A stretch of 64,000 nt of DNA from Mesomycoplasma lagogenitalium (GCF_029854295.1 NZ_CP122979.1:806001-870000); one strand, 5' to 3'. Shown: positions 19,661 through 30,743, counted from the stretch's first letter. Notes: generated by a model from the sequence alone, not told the origin. Numbers and translations: made by a program.

Positions 19661-22600
19661 ATGAAAAGAAAAACTAAATTTCACTTGCTATTATCAACAA
19701 TACCAATAGTTTTTACTTTACCATTTTTTATAAGTGCTAATAGTAATAATGAAAATGAAAAAACTGTTTCCGATGGTTTTACTTATTATAATAAAAAAAT
19801 TGAATTGAATTTTAGTGATTCAACTAATATAGAAATTGAAAATTTAAAAACAACTATTAGCAGTTTTAACTCTAAAGAAGCTAAAATTCTTTCTAATTTT
19901 AAAAATAAATTAAAATCAAGTATTAAAAGTTTTTCAGATGAACATTTTTTATCTATGTGAGAACAAATGGGATTAAATAAAATTTATCCAGGACACTTTA
20001 TTTATTCACCTAAATTTGAAAATTTAAAACTAGAAAATACAGTAAATGGAAAAATTTTAACTTTTGATTTTGAATATAAACTAACTGACGAAAATGTTCA
20101 ACCCGAATCTTGAAAAGTTAAAATTCAAAGTTCAACGACATTTCAAAAGCCAAATTATATAAATCAAAACAATTGACAAAATTTTAATTTTTTAAATTTA
20201 AATAATATAAATAAAGAATATTATTTTAGTAATGAAAGAGTATTTTCTTCAGTAATACAAGATGCCTTTAATAAAAAAAGTTCTACTTTAGCAATTAATG
20301 AACTAAAAAAATATAATTTAGATGAATTTGAAGAAATTTTATTTAGTGATATATATAATGTTAGATTAATAGATTCCTATCTAACTATTTCTGATTTAAG
20401 AATATATGATTATTCAAAAACTAATGATTTTATTTCTTTTAAATATGAGGTAAATTTATATTATTCTAATTGAAATAGTTTCAAAAAGAAAGCATACAAT
20501 AATTCAGAAGATTATTCATATTTAACCGAAAATAAAGAATGAAAAAATCAATTGCCGAAATTATCATACAACGAAATTAATAAAGAAAATTATTTAATAA
20601 AAAGTGAGTTAAAGTTTAACGACGGATATGATAGAGATGAGTATCTAAAAAGAATTAAATCCTTAAATAAAAGTTTTGAATTTCTAAAATTTCCACAATA
20701 TATTACCAATTCAGGTCTTGCAATGCTTTGAACTTCTTTATTTTATAATAAGTCGGCACAAACTAATTGAACAGAAAAAATTTCTAAAATTAGTTCTGAT
20801 GACAGAATTTTAGAATTTAATATAAATAATATTATAGAATCTGAGGAGGAAATTCCTTATCAATCATCAATTGATAAGGGGTATTATGATAGACCACCAA
20901 TAATAAATTATTTATTAAATTTCGATTTAAATTTTGTAGTTTTAAATGGCGTTCAACTAAAACAACACAACAATTTAATTAAAACTCTTAATGAATTAAA
21001 ACAAAATTTAGTTAAAACAAATTTAATTACTAAAGATGGTTATATATTATATAATTCTGAAACAAATTTTGCCAATCCTTTTGATAAAACCATCAATGGA
21101 GGCAGTAAATCCAATTATGAAAATGTATTAAAAAAACAAGAAGAAATTAAAGAATTTATTAAAAATACAAATAATTTAAATATCAAAGCAACATTTAAAA
21201 ATGATGAAAAAAATAATACTTCTATTTTAAATTTTGATTATTTTGATATTTTTAATAACAATAAATCTATTACAGTTTTTAAAGATATTAACTATAAAAA
21301 AATAAATGAGCAAATAGAAATTTCTCTTGCTCAACGACTTAAATTTAAACCAAGTGCCTATATTGACAAAAAAAGCAATTTAGATTTTAAACTAGTCAAT
21401 AATGAAGTGCCAGAAATAGTTGAATGAACCTTTTTTAAGGGTGATACAAAACAAAAAGAGCAAATTGAAAAATATTACAATTTCCCGTCATTAGAATTAT
21501 ATTCTCCAAAGGAAAATAATGAGATTTTGTATATTAATAATCAACCAGTTCCGATATTTAATAATGTTTATACATATCAATTTAAAGATAAATTAAATGA
21601 ACCGAGCACTAATTATTTATTAGAGCAAATTAAAGAGTTGGAAAAAAGATGAAAAGCATCTAGTAATGAAAATGAAAGACAAAAAAATCAGTTAGAATAT
21701 GAAAAAGCATTAAATAAATATCAAAATATTAATGTATATTTAATTGAAGTTAAACAGTTTGATAAAACAAGTCAAAATAAAGATAAATTAAAAACAATTT
21801 TTAGCAAAAAAATAATGATTCAGTCACAAAAAGATGTTTTATTTAATATTAAATTTTTCGCTTGAAATCCAAAAAATAATAAAGAACAAAAAGAAATGAT
21901 AGAACAATTTTTAACTGACCCCAAAGGTAATTATATTTTAGATGAAAATAAAAACAAAATTCCTAACCCTAAATATAATCCATTTATCAATAGTGAAACA
22001 GGAACTAATATGGAATATATAGTTTTATCAGAAAAATTTCAAGAAAAAGAGGCGAAATGAAAATATAATCACAATAATCAATTTATTTTATTTAATCTTT
22101 TAAATGAAAAAGGAGAAAAAAATCAATCACCAACAGAAAGTGAAACAACAAATATATATGAAGCACATGTTGTTTATGGTGGTATTAAATTAGAATTAGG
22201 AAATGGTGTAAATCGTTTTGATGTATGAAAATGAGACGGAAGTAATAGAGAATGACAAAAGCAAGATTTTTATAGTCAAAACATTGATTTTTATAAAAAT
22301 AGTGAAAATATTATAGGAGATGCGGGTTTATTTAAAATTGTTGCCAATAAAGAAAACGGACAAGCAAAACATAAAATAGTTTATATTAAAAAGAATGTCG
22401 GAAAAGAAGAAAAAGTTAATGATGAATTTTTCTCTAAAGCAGTTAAAGAAAATATTAAAGAATTTGAAAATAAAATCACTCCTTTATGAGAACATTATTG
22501 AGGAAAACAATTATTAATTTTCTTAAAATTAACTTACAATATTAGCGAAAATATTGCTAAAACTTTTAATTATGATGAAATTTTAAATTATTGAAAAGAA

Positions 22601-24787
22601 TTTTATAATTTTTCAAACAATGAATTAACATTAAAAGAAATTACTCCAATTATTAATGAAGCAGAAATAAAGAATTTTATGGAATATAATGTTAATCCAA
22701 AAGATGATGAAAAATTAAAAGAAAATTATAAAAAACAATTAATGAATTTTGTTTCATTTCCTTATTTTGAATACATTAATACTGAAATAATTTTTGAAAA
22801 TATCGCAGAAACAAATAACAGTTCATCGGCAGAAAATCAACCAACAAACAATCAATCTACAAATACAGAATCAACATCTATAACAAAAAATAGTGGTAAT
22901 TCATCAACTGATAAAAAATTAGCAGATGTAGAAAAAGCAGGTACAACTCAAACAAATGATAATTCATCAACAAAAGAACAATCAATAGATAATCAGCCAA
23001 TTAATAGAGATATAACAATCAGTAAAAATGATGAAAATTCATTTATTGACAATAATTTAATGGATTTTTATTTAAATGAATTAAAAAAATCAGAAAACTG
23101 AAGTGATGAACAAATTGAAAAATTCAAAAAAGATTTACAATCTGATGAATTAATTTCACAATTGAGCAATATAAGATTTTCTCCTGGAGAACCTGTAAGT
23201 TATGTAATAAAAAGTTTAGATAAGGAAGAAAATAAGAATATTGAAAGTAATAAAACAAATATTTTAAATACAAACACAGAAAGCAAAAAAGCAAATTCAA
23301 AAATAACAGACAATACAAATGACGATTCATCAAATCAAAACAAAAATACTAAATTAAGCAAAGAAAATGATGAAAATATTTCTCAAGAAAGTGGTGAATA
23401 TAAAGGGAAAATTATTTTTAAATTTACTACTTCAACTAATTTTATTAAATTAACAAAAAATGAAATAACCGTTTATGGTAATTGAATGAAATTGGACAAT
23501 GGTGAAAGCGGAAACGGTGGAAATGGCAATAAAAAAGATTTATTTATGCCTAAAATAGAAACGAAATTGATTAATGATTTTTACTGAGAAAATAATGAAA
23601 ATATAACAGTTGATGATTTAAATACTCATAAAAATAACTTTTTCGACACCACAACATACGAAAATTTAGAAGCACATAATCTTATAATCACCAAATATGA
23701 TACTAATGAAAATGAAAATAAAAAAGCCAAATTAACTTTTAATTTTAATAGAAAAATAACTAGTAATTTACAATTTCAAGATAAAGAATATGTGGTTCAT
23801 TTAGAACTTGTAAAAGATTCTAATCGTAATCCTTTTGATGTTTCAATAAATGAATCGCAAATAAAAGAAACAGATTTTGCTAAAATGGATATAAAAGATA
23901 TATCTTTTGTAGGAATAAATATAAAAAAAACTTTATCAGATAAAATTTATGAAAATTTACAAAAACAATTTGAAAAGTATTTTGGAAATAATAAAATAAC
24001 TAATTTAATTGAAATTGAAAAATTTGATGATATTCTTAATGCCTTATTAAAACCGTTATCATCAAATACTGAAAAAATTACTATAAAACCAAAAATTGAT
24101 AGGTTATCTAACGGGAAAAAATTTAAAGGTAAAATCACAATAAATGTTACTAATGATATGACCGATGTAAAAGATTCTCCCGATTATAAAGAAGAACAAG
24201 ACAAAAAGTTTCAAGAAAGTAAAGAAAAAGAAAAAAAGGAAAAAATAAAAGAAGATGAAATTCTTGAAACTGATTTTTCGAAAATGAAATTTCAAACAAT
24301 TGCACTAAAAGATATTATTATTCCCGAAATACTAAAAGAAGAAATTTTTAATAATTTATCAGAACAAACAAAAAAATATTTTGGAAATAACAAAGCCAAT
24401 TTACTAATACAAATTCAAAATGAAGATGCTGTTTTAAAACCTTTATTAAAACCTAAAACTTTAAATTCAATTGAAGCAACATTAATTCCTAAAATGGAAG
24501 AATTATCAGATGGAAGAAAGTTTAAAGGAAGTGCTAAAGTTACTATAATTAATGATTTAACAAATGTTGGTGAATCTCCTTTTTACAAAGAAGAATACGG
24601 AAATGCATCAAATAATAAAAATGATGAATTAGGTGCTGAAGAAAAAAGAAAATTAGCACTTAAATCATTAAATAACTTACAAAAAACAAGCAATATTATT
24701 TCAATTGTTGGTGTTTCTTTAGTTGTTTTAATATTCTCCTCTTACAGCGGATATGTATTATATATTAGACAAAGAAAAATAATATAA
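19661..24787 (+). CDS. Large ICE surface protein with signal peptide and C-terminal anchor
   Basis: 1,708 aa in one frame once TGA is read as Trp. N-terminus: basic MKRKTK, then a hydrophobic signal sequence to about residue 25. C-terminus: a single membrane span (IISIVGVSLVVLIFSSYSGY) and a basic tail RQRKII, so most of the protein is outside. Two Ser/Thr/Asn/Gln-rich linkers lie near residues 1045-1130 and 1185-1245. Two copies of a ~115-130-aa domain, each starting ETDF[AS]KM and containing KYFGNN and GKKFKG/GRKFKG, precede the anchor. Resembles by size and place the large ICE surface protein of the Mbov_0399 group; could mediate cell contact in mating. AAGGAG precedes ATG. Confidence 0.8.
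23867..24600 (+). repeat. Duplicated domain in the large surface protein
   Basis: Unit 1 starts at 23867 (ETDFAKM), unit 2 at 24266 (ETDFSKM). Shared landmarks: KYFGNNK, LLKPL, a KFKG beta-strand, and NDMTDV/NDLTNV followed by SP-x-YKEE. They are about 40-50% alike by eye, so this is an old internal duplication. Confidence 0.65.
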
Positions 24788-25155
24788 AAAAACTAACCCC
24801 AACGGGCTAGCACATTACAATATAATTATACAATATTTTTTAAAATTTATCTTTTATTTTATCATTTTTATTTTTTTATTATCACTTAAATATCTCATTA
24901 AACTTCTTTCATTTTAGTTCATAAATTACTTTAAAAATATTGTATTTTTATATTTTAAAACCTTTTAATACACCTTTAGGTGTATTTTTCTTTGAAAAAT
25001 ATAAAAATGTGTTAGAATATAATAGTAGATTAAGTTACTACTAACTCTTTAAAAGTTGAGCCAGCCTTAAGCGATTTTGTAAATTCGCCAACGAGCAAAG
25101 AGGTCGTTCTAATTTTGAACGATTTTTTTATATAAAAATTAACAAAAGGAGTTTG
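24788..25155 (+). other. Intergenic region with terminator, promoter and structured leader
   Basis: No gene seen. 24967-24990 is a clear terminator (AATACACCT/AGGTGTATT, T-run) closing the surface-protein unit. A TATAAT at 25018-25023 (possible TTGAAA at 24992, 20-bp spacing) starts a new unit. About 100 nt of leader follows before the lipoprotein gene. The first 170 bp are AT-rich with nothing recognisable. Confidence 0.6.
25030..25129 (+). promoter_or_regulatory. Candidate attenuator leader of the ICE lipoprotein gene
   Basis: The leader ends in an intrinsic terminator, TCGTTC (25104-25109), 7-nt loop, GAACGA (25117-25122), T7, placed 27 nt before the lipoprotein ATG. An upstream AACGA (25090-25094) can pair with TCGTT (25104-25108), which would break the terminator. 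This terminator/antiterminator choice is what attenuators and riboswitches show. It matches no riboswitch class I know. It could instead be a short independent RNA. Confidence 0.5.
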
Positions 25156-26871
25156 ATGAAAAAAACAAAAATTTTATTTTCACTTCCCGTTTTATTATTG
25201 CCTTTATCGGTGGTTTCTTGTTCTTTAAGTTGAAACGGCATACCAATAATAGGTTCGCCAAAAAAAGAACCAAATAGTCCTAATGCTGAACCGAAACCAT
25301 CTCCAGATTCACCGCCGCATTTTGATGGTTCAGAATTAGGAACTCCAAATAACCCAGGAGTAGAAAAACAAGTTGATAGTAAATACGGTGTTTATGAAGA
25401 TTTATCTTTTGATACCATTCCAAGATTTAATTCTAAAACAAATCAAAATTTAGGAAAACTAGTTGCTTGAATTTATAATCTTCCCGTTTTAGCATATAAA
25501 AAACAAGTAGAAGAATATAAACAAAATAATAGCACTTCAGTAAATCCAAAAGATAGTGAAATTACCAACTTTACATTAAAAAGTTATTTTGATAATGAAA
25601 GCAATAAAAAACGATTAGATGATGTTTTTGATATAGATAGAGTAAATTCTGAATTTAGAAAATTAACAGAAAAATTTGAAGAAGAAATTAGACAAACAAA
25701 TTCTGGAAAAACTAAATTGGCAACCTTTAGTTCTGTAATGGATGATTTTAATAGAATGTTTAATAAACCTTCAAATGCAGAAGAAAAATTTAAAGAATTA
25801 GACAAAAAAGACCCAAATTTTGATGATAAAGCAACAATGATTACACAAGGTAATATGGTAATGAAAGAATTGGAATTGCCTTTATTTTATCGTTATATTC
25901 AAAATATTTATGAAACCGTTTATTATTATTGATTTGATTCATTCAAGAATTTATTAAATCCTATTAGAAAAAACTCGAAAGAACTTGATGAATGAATGAA
26001 AGTTAGAGTTCCTTTTAAATGAGATAATACACTAATGCTAAGCGAACAAATTGAAAATATTAAAAATTTTAAAGAATTATGAACATTTAGTGGTTATACT
26101 AATATTTTAAATCCGATTTTATATCCTGCTTTATCAATAACTGCTAGCGAATTGGGTGATTATGGTTTCTCAGAGCAATTTATTAACAATAAAGCAAAAG
26201 AACACGGAGAAACACAAAAATATATTGATGAAGAAAAAAGAAAAAATCCGTTTTATAATCCTAAATATGATCCTAAGGTTCCTGAATTTGCATTAAATTT
26301 GCCATTTTTCAGTGATATTACTTATAAAAATAACGATTCAGTATTAACATTTAACAAATTTTATGAAATGGCTAGAATCGGAGCACTGTTTGATTTAGCC
26401 GATGATGGAAAACCAGATTTATTAGGAACACAAATACCAATAATTATGAATTTTCACAACAAAAGAATCGCTAAAGAACACTTTTTTGACTATAGCCACT
26501 TAAACAAAAACGGGCTAGAAATTGCCAGAACTGTTAATTATAATACAAGCGATATTTGAGATTTAAATATGAGCAGAGAGCAAGCGATTAGCGAACTTGA
26601 AAAATGATTAGAAGAATATGTTTGAGTAGATAAAGAAAATGATGTATTTACTAAAAGAAAAAACCTATTTAATATTAAGTTCTTAAAAAGTGATGCTAGT
26701 TTAGTTGGTAAATCAAAAGAAGAAAGAAGAGAAATATATAAACAAAAAATGCTTCAAACTAATCTTTGAAATGAATCCGAATTATTAAATAAATCATTTG
26801 AAGAATTAGTTAATATGTATGAAGATTATCAAAAAACTTTAGTATCTAAAGAAAATATTAAAAATTATTAA
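25156..26871 (+). CDS. ICE lipoprotein
   Basis: 571 aa. Signal peptide with lipobox LSVVSC, cysteine near residue 23, then a Pro-rich linker (PKPSPDSPPH) and a soluble domain without membrane spans. AAAGGAG precedes ATG 25156. It is preceded by its own promoter and leader and closed by a terminator at 26870-26891. Lipoproteins at this place are typical of mycoplasma ICEs and are exposed on the cell surface. The domain itself (about residues 80-570) has no motif I know; a mating-contact or entry-exclusion role is speculation. Confidence 0.75.
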
Positions 26872-26891
26872 ACACCTTTTGGTGTTTTTTT
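26870..26891 (+). terminator. Intrinsic terminator after the ICE lipoprotein gene
   Basis: AACACC-TTTT-GGTGTT stem-loop followed directly by a T-run; begins in the stop codon. Confidence 0.75.
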
Positions 26892-26961
26892 AATCAAAAA
26901 CCAACAGTTAATCAAATTAAACATAAAGGAAAAATAGAGCAAAAAAGAACTTTTATTGCAT

Positions 26962-27040
26962 AAATAAAAAAGAAAGTATTTTATCAAAATTCAATTAAAA
27001 AACAAGAATTTTAATTTATTTTTTAATTGAATTAAAATAA
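26962..27040 (+). repeat. 79-bp repeat, copy 1, upstream of the Panacea gene pair
   Basis: Nearly the same sequence recurs at 28757-28835: shared blocks AAATAAAAAAGAAAGTATTT and ACAAGAATTTTAATTTATTT plus TTTTAATTGAATTA. In copy 2 the first part encodes the end of the transmembrane protein (KKKVFYQ...QEF stop). Copy 1 preserves that coding frame (KKKVFYQ...QEF stop) with no gene in front, so it looks like the 3' remnant of a deleted second copy. It also forms a 13-bp inverted repeat (26990-27002/27019-27031). Confidence 0.7.
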
Positions 27041-27062
27041 CGATGTAAAAGGAGAAATTAAA

Positions 27063-27569
27063 ATGAACAAATTTAAACCAATATCTGCTTTATTGTTTTT
27101 TGAAACTTTTTTAAAATATTGTAATTTAAAAAAGTTTAAGGACTGAAATTTGCTTACTTGACAGCAGAAAATGCTGTTTTTCACTCACTGAGCAGTTTTA
27201 AAGAAATTTGATATTTCACTATTTAAAGAAGAATTTAAAGCATTTTATTTTGGAGCAAACATTCTGGAAGTGTATTGAAAACAAAAATATACTGTTTTTA
27301 AAAGTGAAGATATTGAAAAAACTACAGAAAGTAAAATAAAAAGGGAATTAAGCGATAAATTTAACATTGAAGATAAAATCATTGACTACATTTTATCTGT
27401 TTGAAATAAACTAGAAAATTTAACAAGAGAGGAGTTGGTAATTTTAGCACATCAATTAAATTCTTGAAAAGATATTTATGATGAAAACAGTGTTGGCAAA
27501 ACAATCACAAACAATAAAATGAAGGAAGATAATCTAGATATTTTAGAAAAATATTTAGATATTAAATAA
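27063..27569 (+). CDS. Panacea/SocA-like antitoxin domain protein A (DUF4065)
   Basis: 168 aa. The DUF4065/Panacea pattern is visible: LTWQQKMLFFTHWAVLKKFD (the qKllYyahgw helix), then ISLFKEEFKAFYFGANILEVY, which matches pLf.e.feAw.yGPvvpevy, and near the end LTREELVILAHQLNSWKDIY, matching the La.LtH..dpWk motif, followed by TITNNKM. Family proteins are antitoxins that neutralise varied toxins. AAAGGAG precedes ATG 27063. It is paired with a paralogue 21 bp downstream and a membrane protein beyond that, as in toxin-antitoxin loci. The GP of GPVV is replaced by GA. Confidence 0.8.
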
Positions 27570-27590
27570 TTTAAAAGGAGTTGTTAAAAA

Positions 27591-28097
27591 ATGGAAAGTT
27601 TTGAATCAATATTAGCAGAAGATTTATTTCCTTATTTTTTACAATTTTGTAAAAATAGGAATTTTAAAGATAAAGAATTAAGAACTTGACAACAAAAAAT
27701 GCTATTTTTCGCTCATTGAGCCATTTTAAAAAAATTTAACATTGCTTTATTTTCTAATGAAATTAGAGCATATGATTTTGGAGCGATGATAATACAGGTG
27801 TTTAAATTTCAAGTATCAGGTTTTTGAACATTAGATAATGTTAGTAAAACAAGTGATGAAAAAATACGAGAAAACATTATTAAAACTCTTAATTTGCCTA
27901 ATAAATTAATCGATTATATGTTCTTTGTTTGAGAAAGTATGGGCGAATTCACTAAAAAACAACTAGTAATTTTATCGCACGATTTAAATTCCTGAAAAAA
28001 TAATTATGATATGAAAAAAGTTGGCAAAATAATTACAAACAACGATATGAAAAATGATAAATATGAAATCGTTGAAAAATATTTAAAAATAAAATAG
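27591..28097 (+). CDS. Panacea/SocA-like antitoxin domain protein B (DUF4065)
   Basis: 168 aa, paralogue of the preceding gene. RTWQQKMLFFAHWAILKKFN, ALFSNEIRAYDFGAMIIQVF, then FTKKQLVILSHDLNSWKNNY and IITNNDM line up with it position for position; the centre is more divergent. AAAAGGAG precedes ATG 27591. Two tandem Panacea proteins ahead of one putative membrane effector is uncommon; either they are specific to two different toxins, one since lost, or they act together. Conserved helical core suggests both are functional. Confidence 0.8.
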
Positions 28098-28110
28098 GAT
28101 TAAAAATTAA

Positions 28111-28809
28111 ATGACTAGTAATGAGAAAAAAATCAATAGAACATTAAAAGATATAGATTTATCAGAAAAAAAATTTTTAGAAGAAATGGATAAAACAGAA
28201 AAATATATAGAATCTTATTACAATAAAAACAAAATTTTAAACGATGAAAAAAGAAAACTATTATACAATAAAATATATAATAAATTGCAAAATTTTTTCA
28301 ATGTTGAGAGTATTGAAAATGAAAAAAGAGTGAAATTGATAAATAGATTCGAAAAATTAAAACAAAAATATAGCGAATTAGTAATAAAAAGTTTGGAAAA
28401 GGAAATTCAAAATCAAAAAAATATAATTATTGAATTGAAACAAAATAATAAAAAACAAATACTCTTTTTTATAATTATTAGTGTTATTATAACTATTTTT
28501 ATTTGTCTAATAGTATTTATGAATTCTACAACTTCTAATGCTATAAAAGAATTAATACTTTGAATTTTTTTAGGTGATAAAAAAGAAAAAATGTTTTGAA
28601 AAACTACAGTCATTTTTGTTTCAATTATTACATCGGTTTTAGTTATTTTCCTTGTCTTTTATGGTTTATTTTTACTAATAGAAAAAATATTTAAATCAAT
28701 TTTTAAAAAAAATAATATTTCAAAATACAATAAAAGACCTTTTAAGAAAAGACAACAAATAAAAAAGAAAGTATTTTATCAAAAATTAAATAAAACACAA
28801 GAATTTTAA
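28111..28809 (+). CDS. Coiled-coil two-pass membrane protein, candidate Panacea-linked toxin
   Basis: 232 aa. Residues 1-108 are charged and helical with coiled-coil character. Two transmembrane segments follow (about 111-132 and 165-190), then a Lys/Arg-rich tail (KRPFKKRQQIKKK). It begins 13 bp after the second Panacea gene with no terminator between, so all three are co-transcribed. Membrane-active proteins are one of the known classes of toxin paired with Panacea antitoxins, which makes this the best toxin candidate. Nothing in the sequence proves toxicity; an ICE membrane protein of other function is possible. Confidence 0.6.
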
Positions 28810-28835
28810 TTTATTTTTTAATTGAATTATAATAA
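28757..28835 (+). repeat. 79-bp repeat, copy 2, overlapping the toxin-candidate 3' end
   Basis: Matches 26962-27040. The part after the stop contains TTTTTTAATTGAATTATAAT, in which TATAAT (28827-28832) may serve as a -10 box for the small gene that follows. Confidence 0.65.
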
Positions 28836-28843
28836 TATAAAAA

Positions 28844-28864
28844 GGAGAAAATATGTAAGAAATG
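28844..28864 (+). promoter_or_regulatory. Start-stop mini-ORF between SD and true start
   Basis: GGAG (28844-28847) is 5 nt from ATG TAA (28853-28858), an ORF of one codon. The next ATG (28862), which opens the 50-aa gene, is three bases beyond that stop and 14 nt from the SD. Translation of the gene probably needs re-initiation, which would keep output low or make it responsive to ribosome state. Confidence 0.55.
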
Positions 28865-29014
28865 TCAAAAGAAGAAAGAAAAAGAATTTTAGAAGAAATT
28901 AATAATGCTATCATTAATGAAGATATTAACGAACTTCCTAAAATATTTGAAAGAAATGAAAAAGGTTCTTGAAAAAAATATGTTAGATGTATGAAAAATC
29001 TTGCCAAACTATAA
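28862..29014 (+). CDS. Small hypothetical ICE protein, 50 aa
   Basis: 50 aa, charged, helical (MSKEERKRILEEINNAIINE...), with a TGA Trp codon. A terminator follows at 29036-29062, so a short transcript ending here is real. It lies between the Panacea module and the transposase-like gene. Size and charge would suit a small regulator or a further antitoxin, but no family is recognised. Start is set by the frame; see the start-stop element just before it. Confidence 0.5.
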
Positions 29015-29035
29015 ATAACTATTAATTTAATAAAT

Positions 29036-29062
29036 GAAAACACCTTTTACGGGTGTTTTTTT
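29036..29062 (+). terminator. Intrinsic terminator
   Basis: AACACC, 6-nt loop, GGGTGTT followed by a T-run. Similar in sequence to the terminator at 26870, consistent with a duplicated module. Confidence 0.75.
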
Positions 29063-29282
29063 ATAAAAAAATATGACATTTAATAAATTGAAAAGGAATT
29101 TAGCAGAAAAATTAATTACATAGTTAAAAAATAATCATTGAATTTTTATTTTTGTAAAAAATACAAAAAAATATTAATAAAAGTTATTTATAGTGGCTTT
29201 TTTTGCTTTTTAAAATTGAAGTGATGTAAATAAATTATATTAAAGATATAATATTTAAAGAAAAAAGAAAAGGAAACAAAAA

Positions 29283-30473
29283 ATGAATTTTTATGAATCT
29301 GATGATTTAAATAACTCATATTGATTAAAGTCAATGAAAGAAAAAATAGAAAAAGAAGATGAAGAATATCGCCTTAAAGGCGAATATCGCAAAGAAAAAT
29401 GAAGAGTTCAAAAGAAAATTGAAAGAAAATTAAAAACGATTTTTGGACTTTTAGTTTTTAAAATTACTAAATATCAAAGAATAAATGAAGATGGTAAAAT
29501 TGAAACAAAGCAATTTGAAAATGATTTTTTACTTAAAAATAGAAATTATCAAATAGAAGTTGATTTGCAAAAACTTCTTGTTAATTGAGTTATAAAAGGC
29601 ATTTCTGCAACCGAACTAGCATCAAAATTTGATGTTTCAAGAACTTATATAATAAATTTAGTAAAAACTAAAGCAGAACAAGTAAAAGAAAAGAATTTCA
29701 TTGAAGAAAGTAAAGATAAAAATATACTTTACATTAATTTAGATGATACTTTTTTATCTTTGAAAAAGAATAATCGGAAAATGAAATTTAAACATCGTAT
29801 GTTAGTTATTTCTACTGGTTTAAATGAAAAAAGAGAAATGAAAAATTTATCACTTATTATTGAAGATAGAGCACAAAGACAAAAGTGTCATTCAGTAAAA
29901 GAATTAATTGAAATAACTAAAAATGTGATAAAAGAAAAATATGGCAATAAAAATTTTAAAATTCTAGTTATGGGTGATGGAGCAAGTTGAATTAAAAGAA
30001 TAGCAAAAGGTTTAGATGCTACATACATAACAGATATTTATCACATTTTAGCAAACGGTAATAAAGTTTTAGGTTATTATTGAAATAAATATAAAAGCAA
30101 TAAAGAAGAACTTAAAAAAGCCGAAAGAAAATTGAATATTAAATTTATGAAAGAATATAAAAAATTAGTTCTAGAATTTAAATTTCAAGAAGTAATTGAG
30201 TTATTGGAAAACATTTTATCAAATGCTGGTGCATTATTGTCAGAGCAAAAAACTACACAAATAAAAAAATTAATCAATTATTTAATAAAAAATGATTTAA
30301 AAACCGAAAATTACTTACCAAAAAACGGTTATCAAGGAACACACACAGAAATTAGTGTGTCGCACTATTTAAAAAAATTTATAATTAAAAGATTTTCTAC
30401 TTTTTCACAAAAAACTGCAAGAGCAATTTTAAAATTAAACGAAAAGCCAAATAATACTTATATTTTTATCTAG
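29283..30473 (+). CDS. ICE transposase-like protein (UPF0236 / Mbov_0401 family)
   Basis: 396 aa. The N-terminal region is basic (YRKEKWRVQKKIERKLKTIFG). A helix-turn-helix follows (WVIKGISATELASKFDVSRT, ~residues 102-121). Acidic residues in YINLDDTF (~155) and LVMGDGASWIKRIA (~230) match the catalytic core pattern of UPF0236-type transposase-like proteins carried by mycoplasma ICEs (CDS22/DDE recombinase). The C-terminus is helical. It probably cuts and joins the ICE ends. The gene stands alone behind a TATAAT at 29247-29252, near the right ICE end. The third acidic residue cannot be placed with certainty. Confidence 0.8.
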
Positions 30474-30591
30474 CATTTATCTGCATTATTCTCGCCATTT
30501 TCAATCTTTTTCGCCAATATTTAATATTTTGTCGTGAAAATATTTAATAAAAAAAAATAAAAACTGAAAAATATTGTGCTATAATAATTTT

Positions 30592-30679
30592 AAGAAGCAC
30601 TGAGTGATAACTATAATAAAAAATAAAAAAGTTAAATGCTTGGGATTTGCGAATCTTGGTGCTCTTTAGTTCTTTTTTT
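30592..30679 (+). ncRNA. Candidate small RNA, right ICE end, copy 1
   Basis: An extended -10 box TGCTATAAT (30577-30585) predicts a start near 30592. The RNA would contain AGCAC (30596-30600) pairing with GTGCT (about 30659-30663), an inner GGATT-TGCG-AATCT hairpin, and end at T7 (30673-30679). Its beginning resembles the second candidate at 31349. No known RNA family fits. Confidence 0.4.
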
Positions 30680-30743
30680 CTAAAATACAAATCAGAAAAA
30701 ACATTCGTTATTTAATATAAGTCCAGTGATTGGTCAGTATAGA

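Noticed and set aside
24788-24830. Hairpin CTAACCC/GGGCTAG as a terminator after the surface protein
   Set aside because: A mismatch in the stem and no T-run directly after; the site at 24967 is much better.
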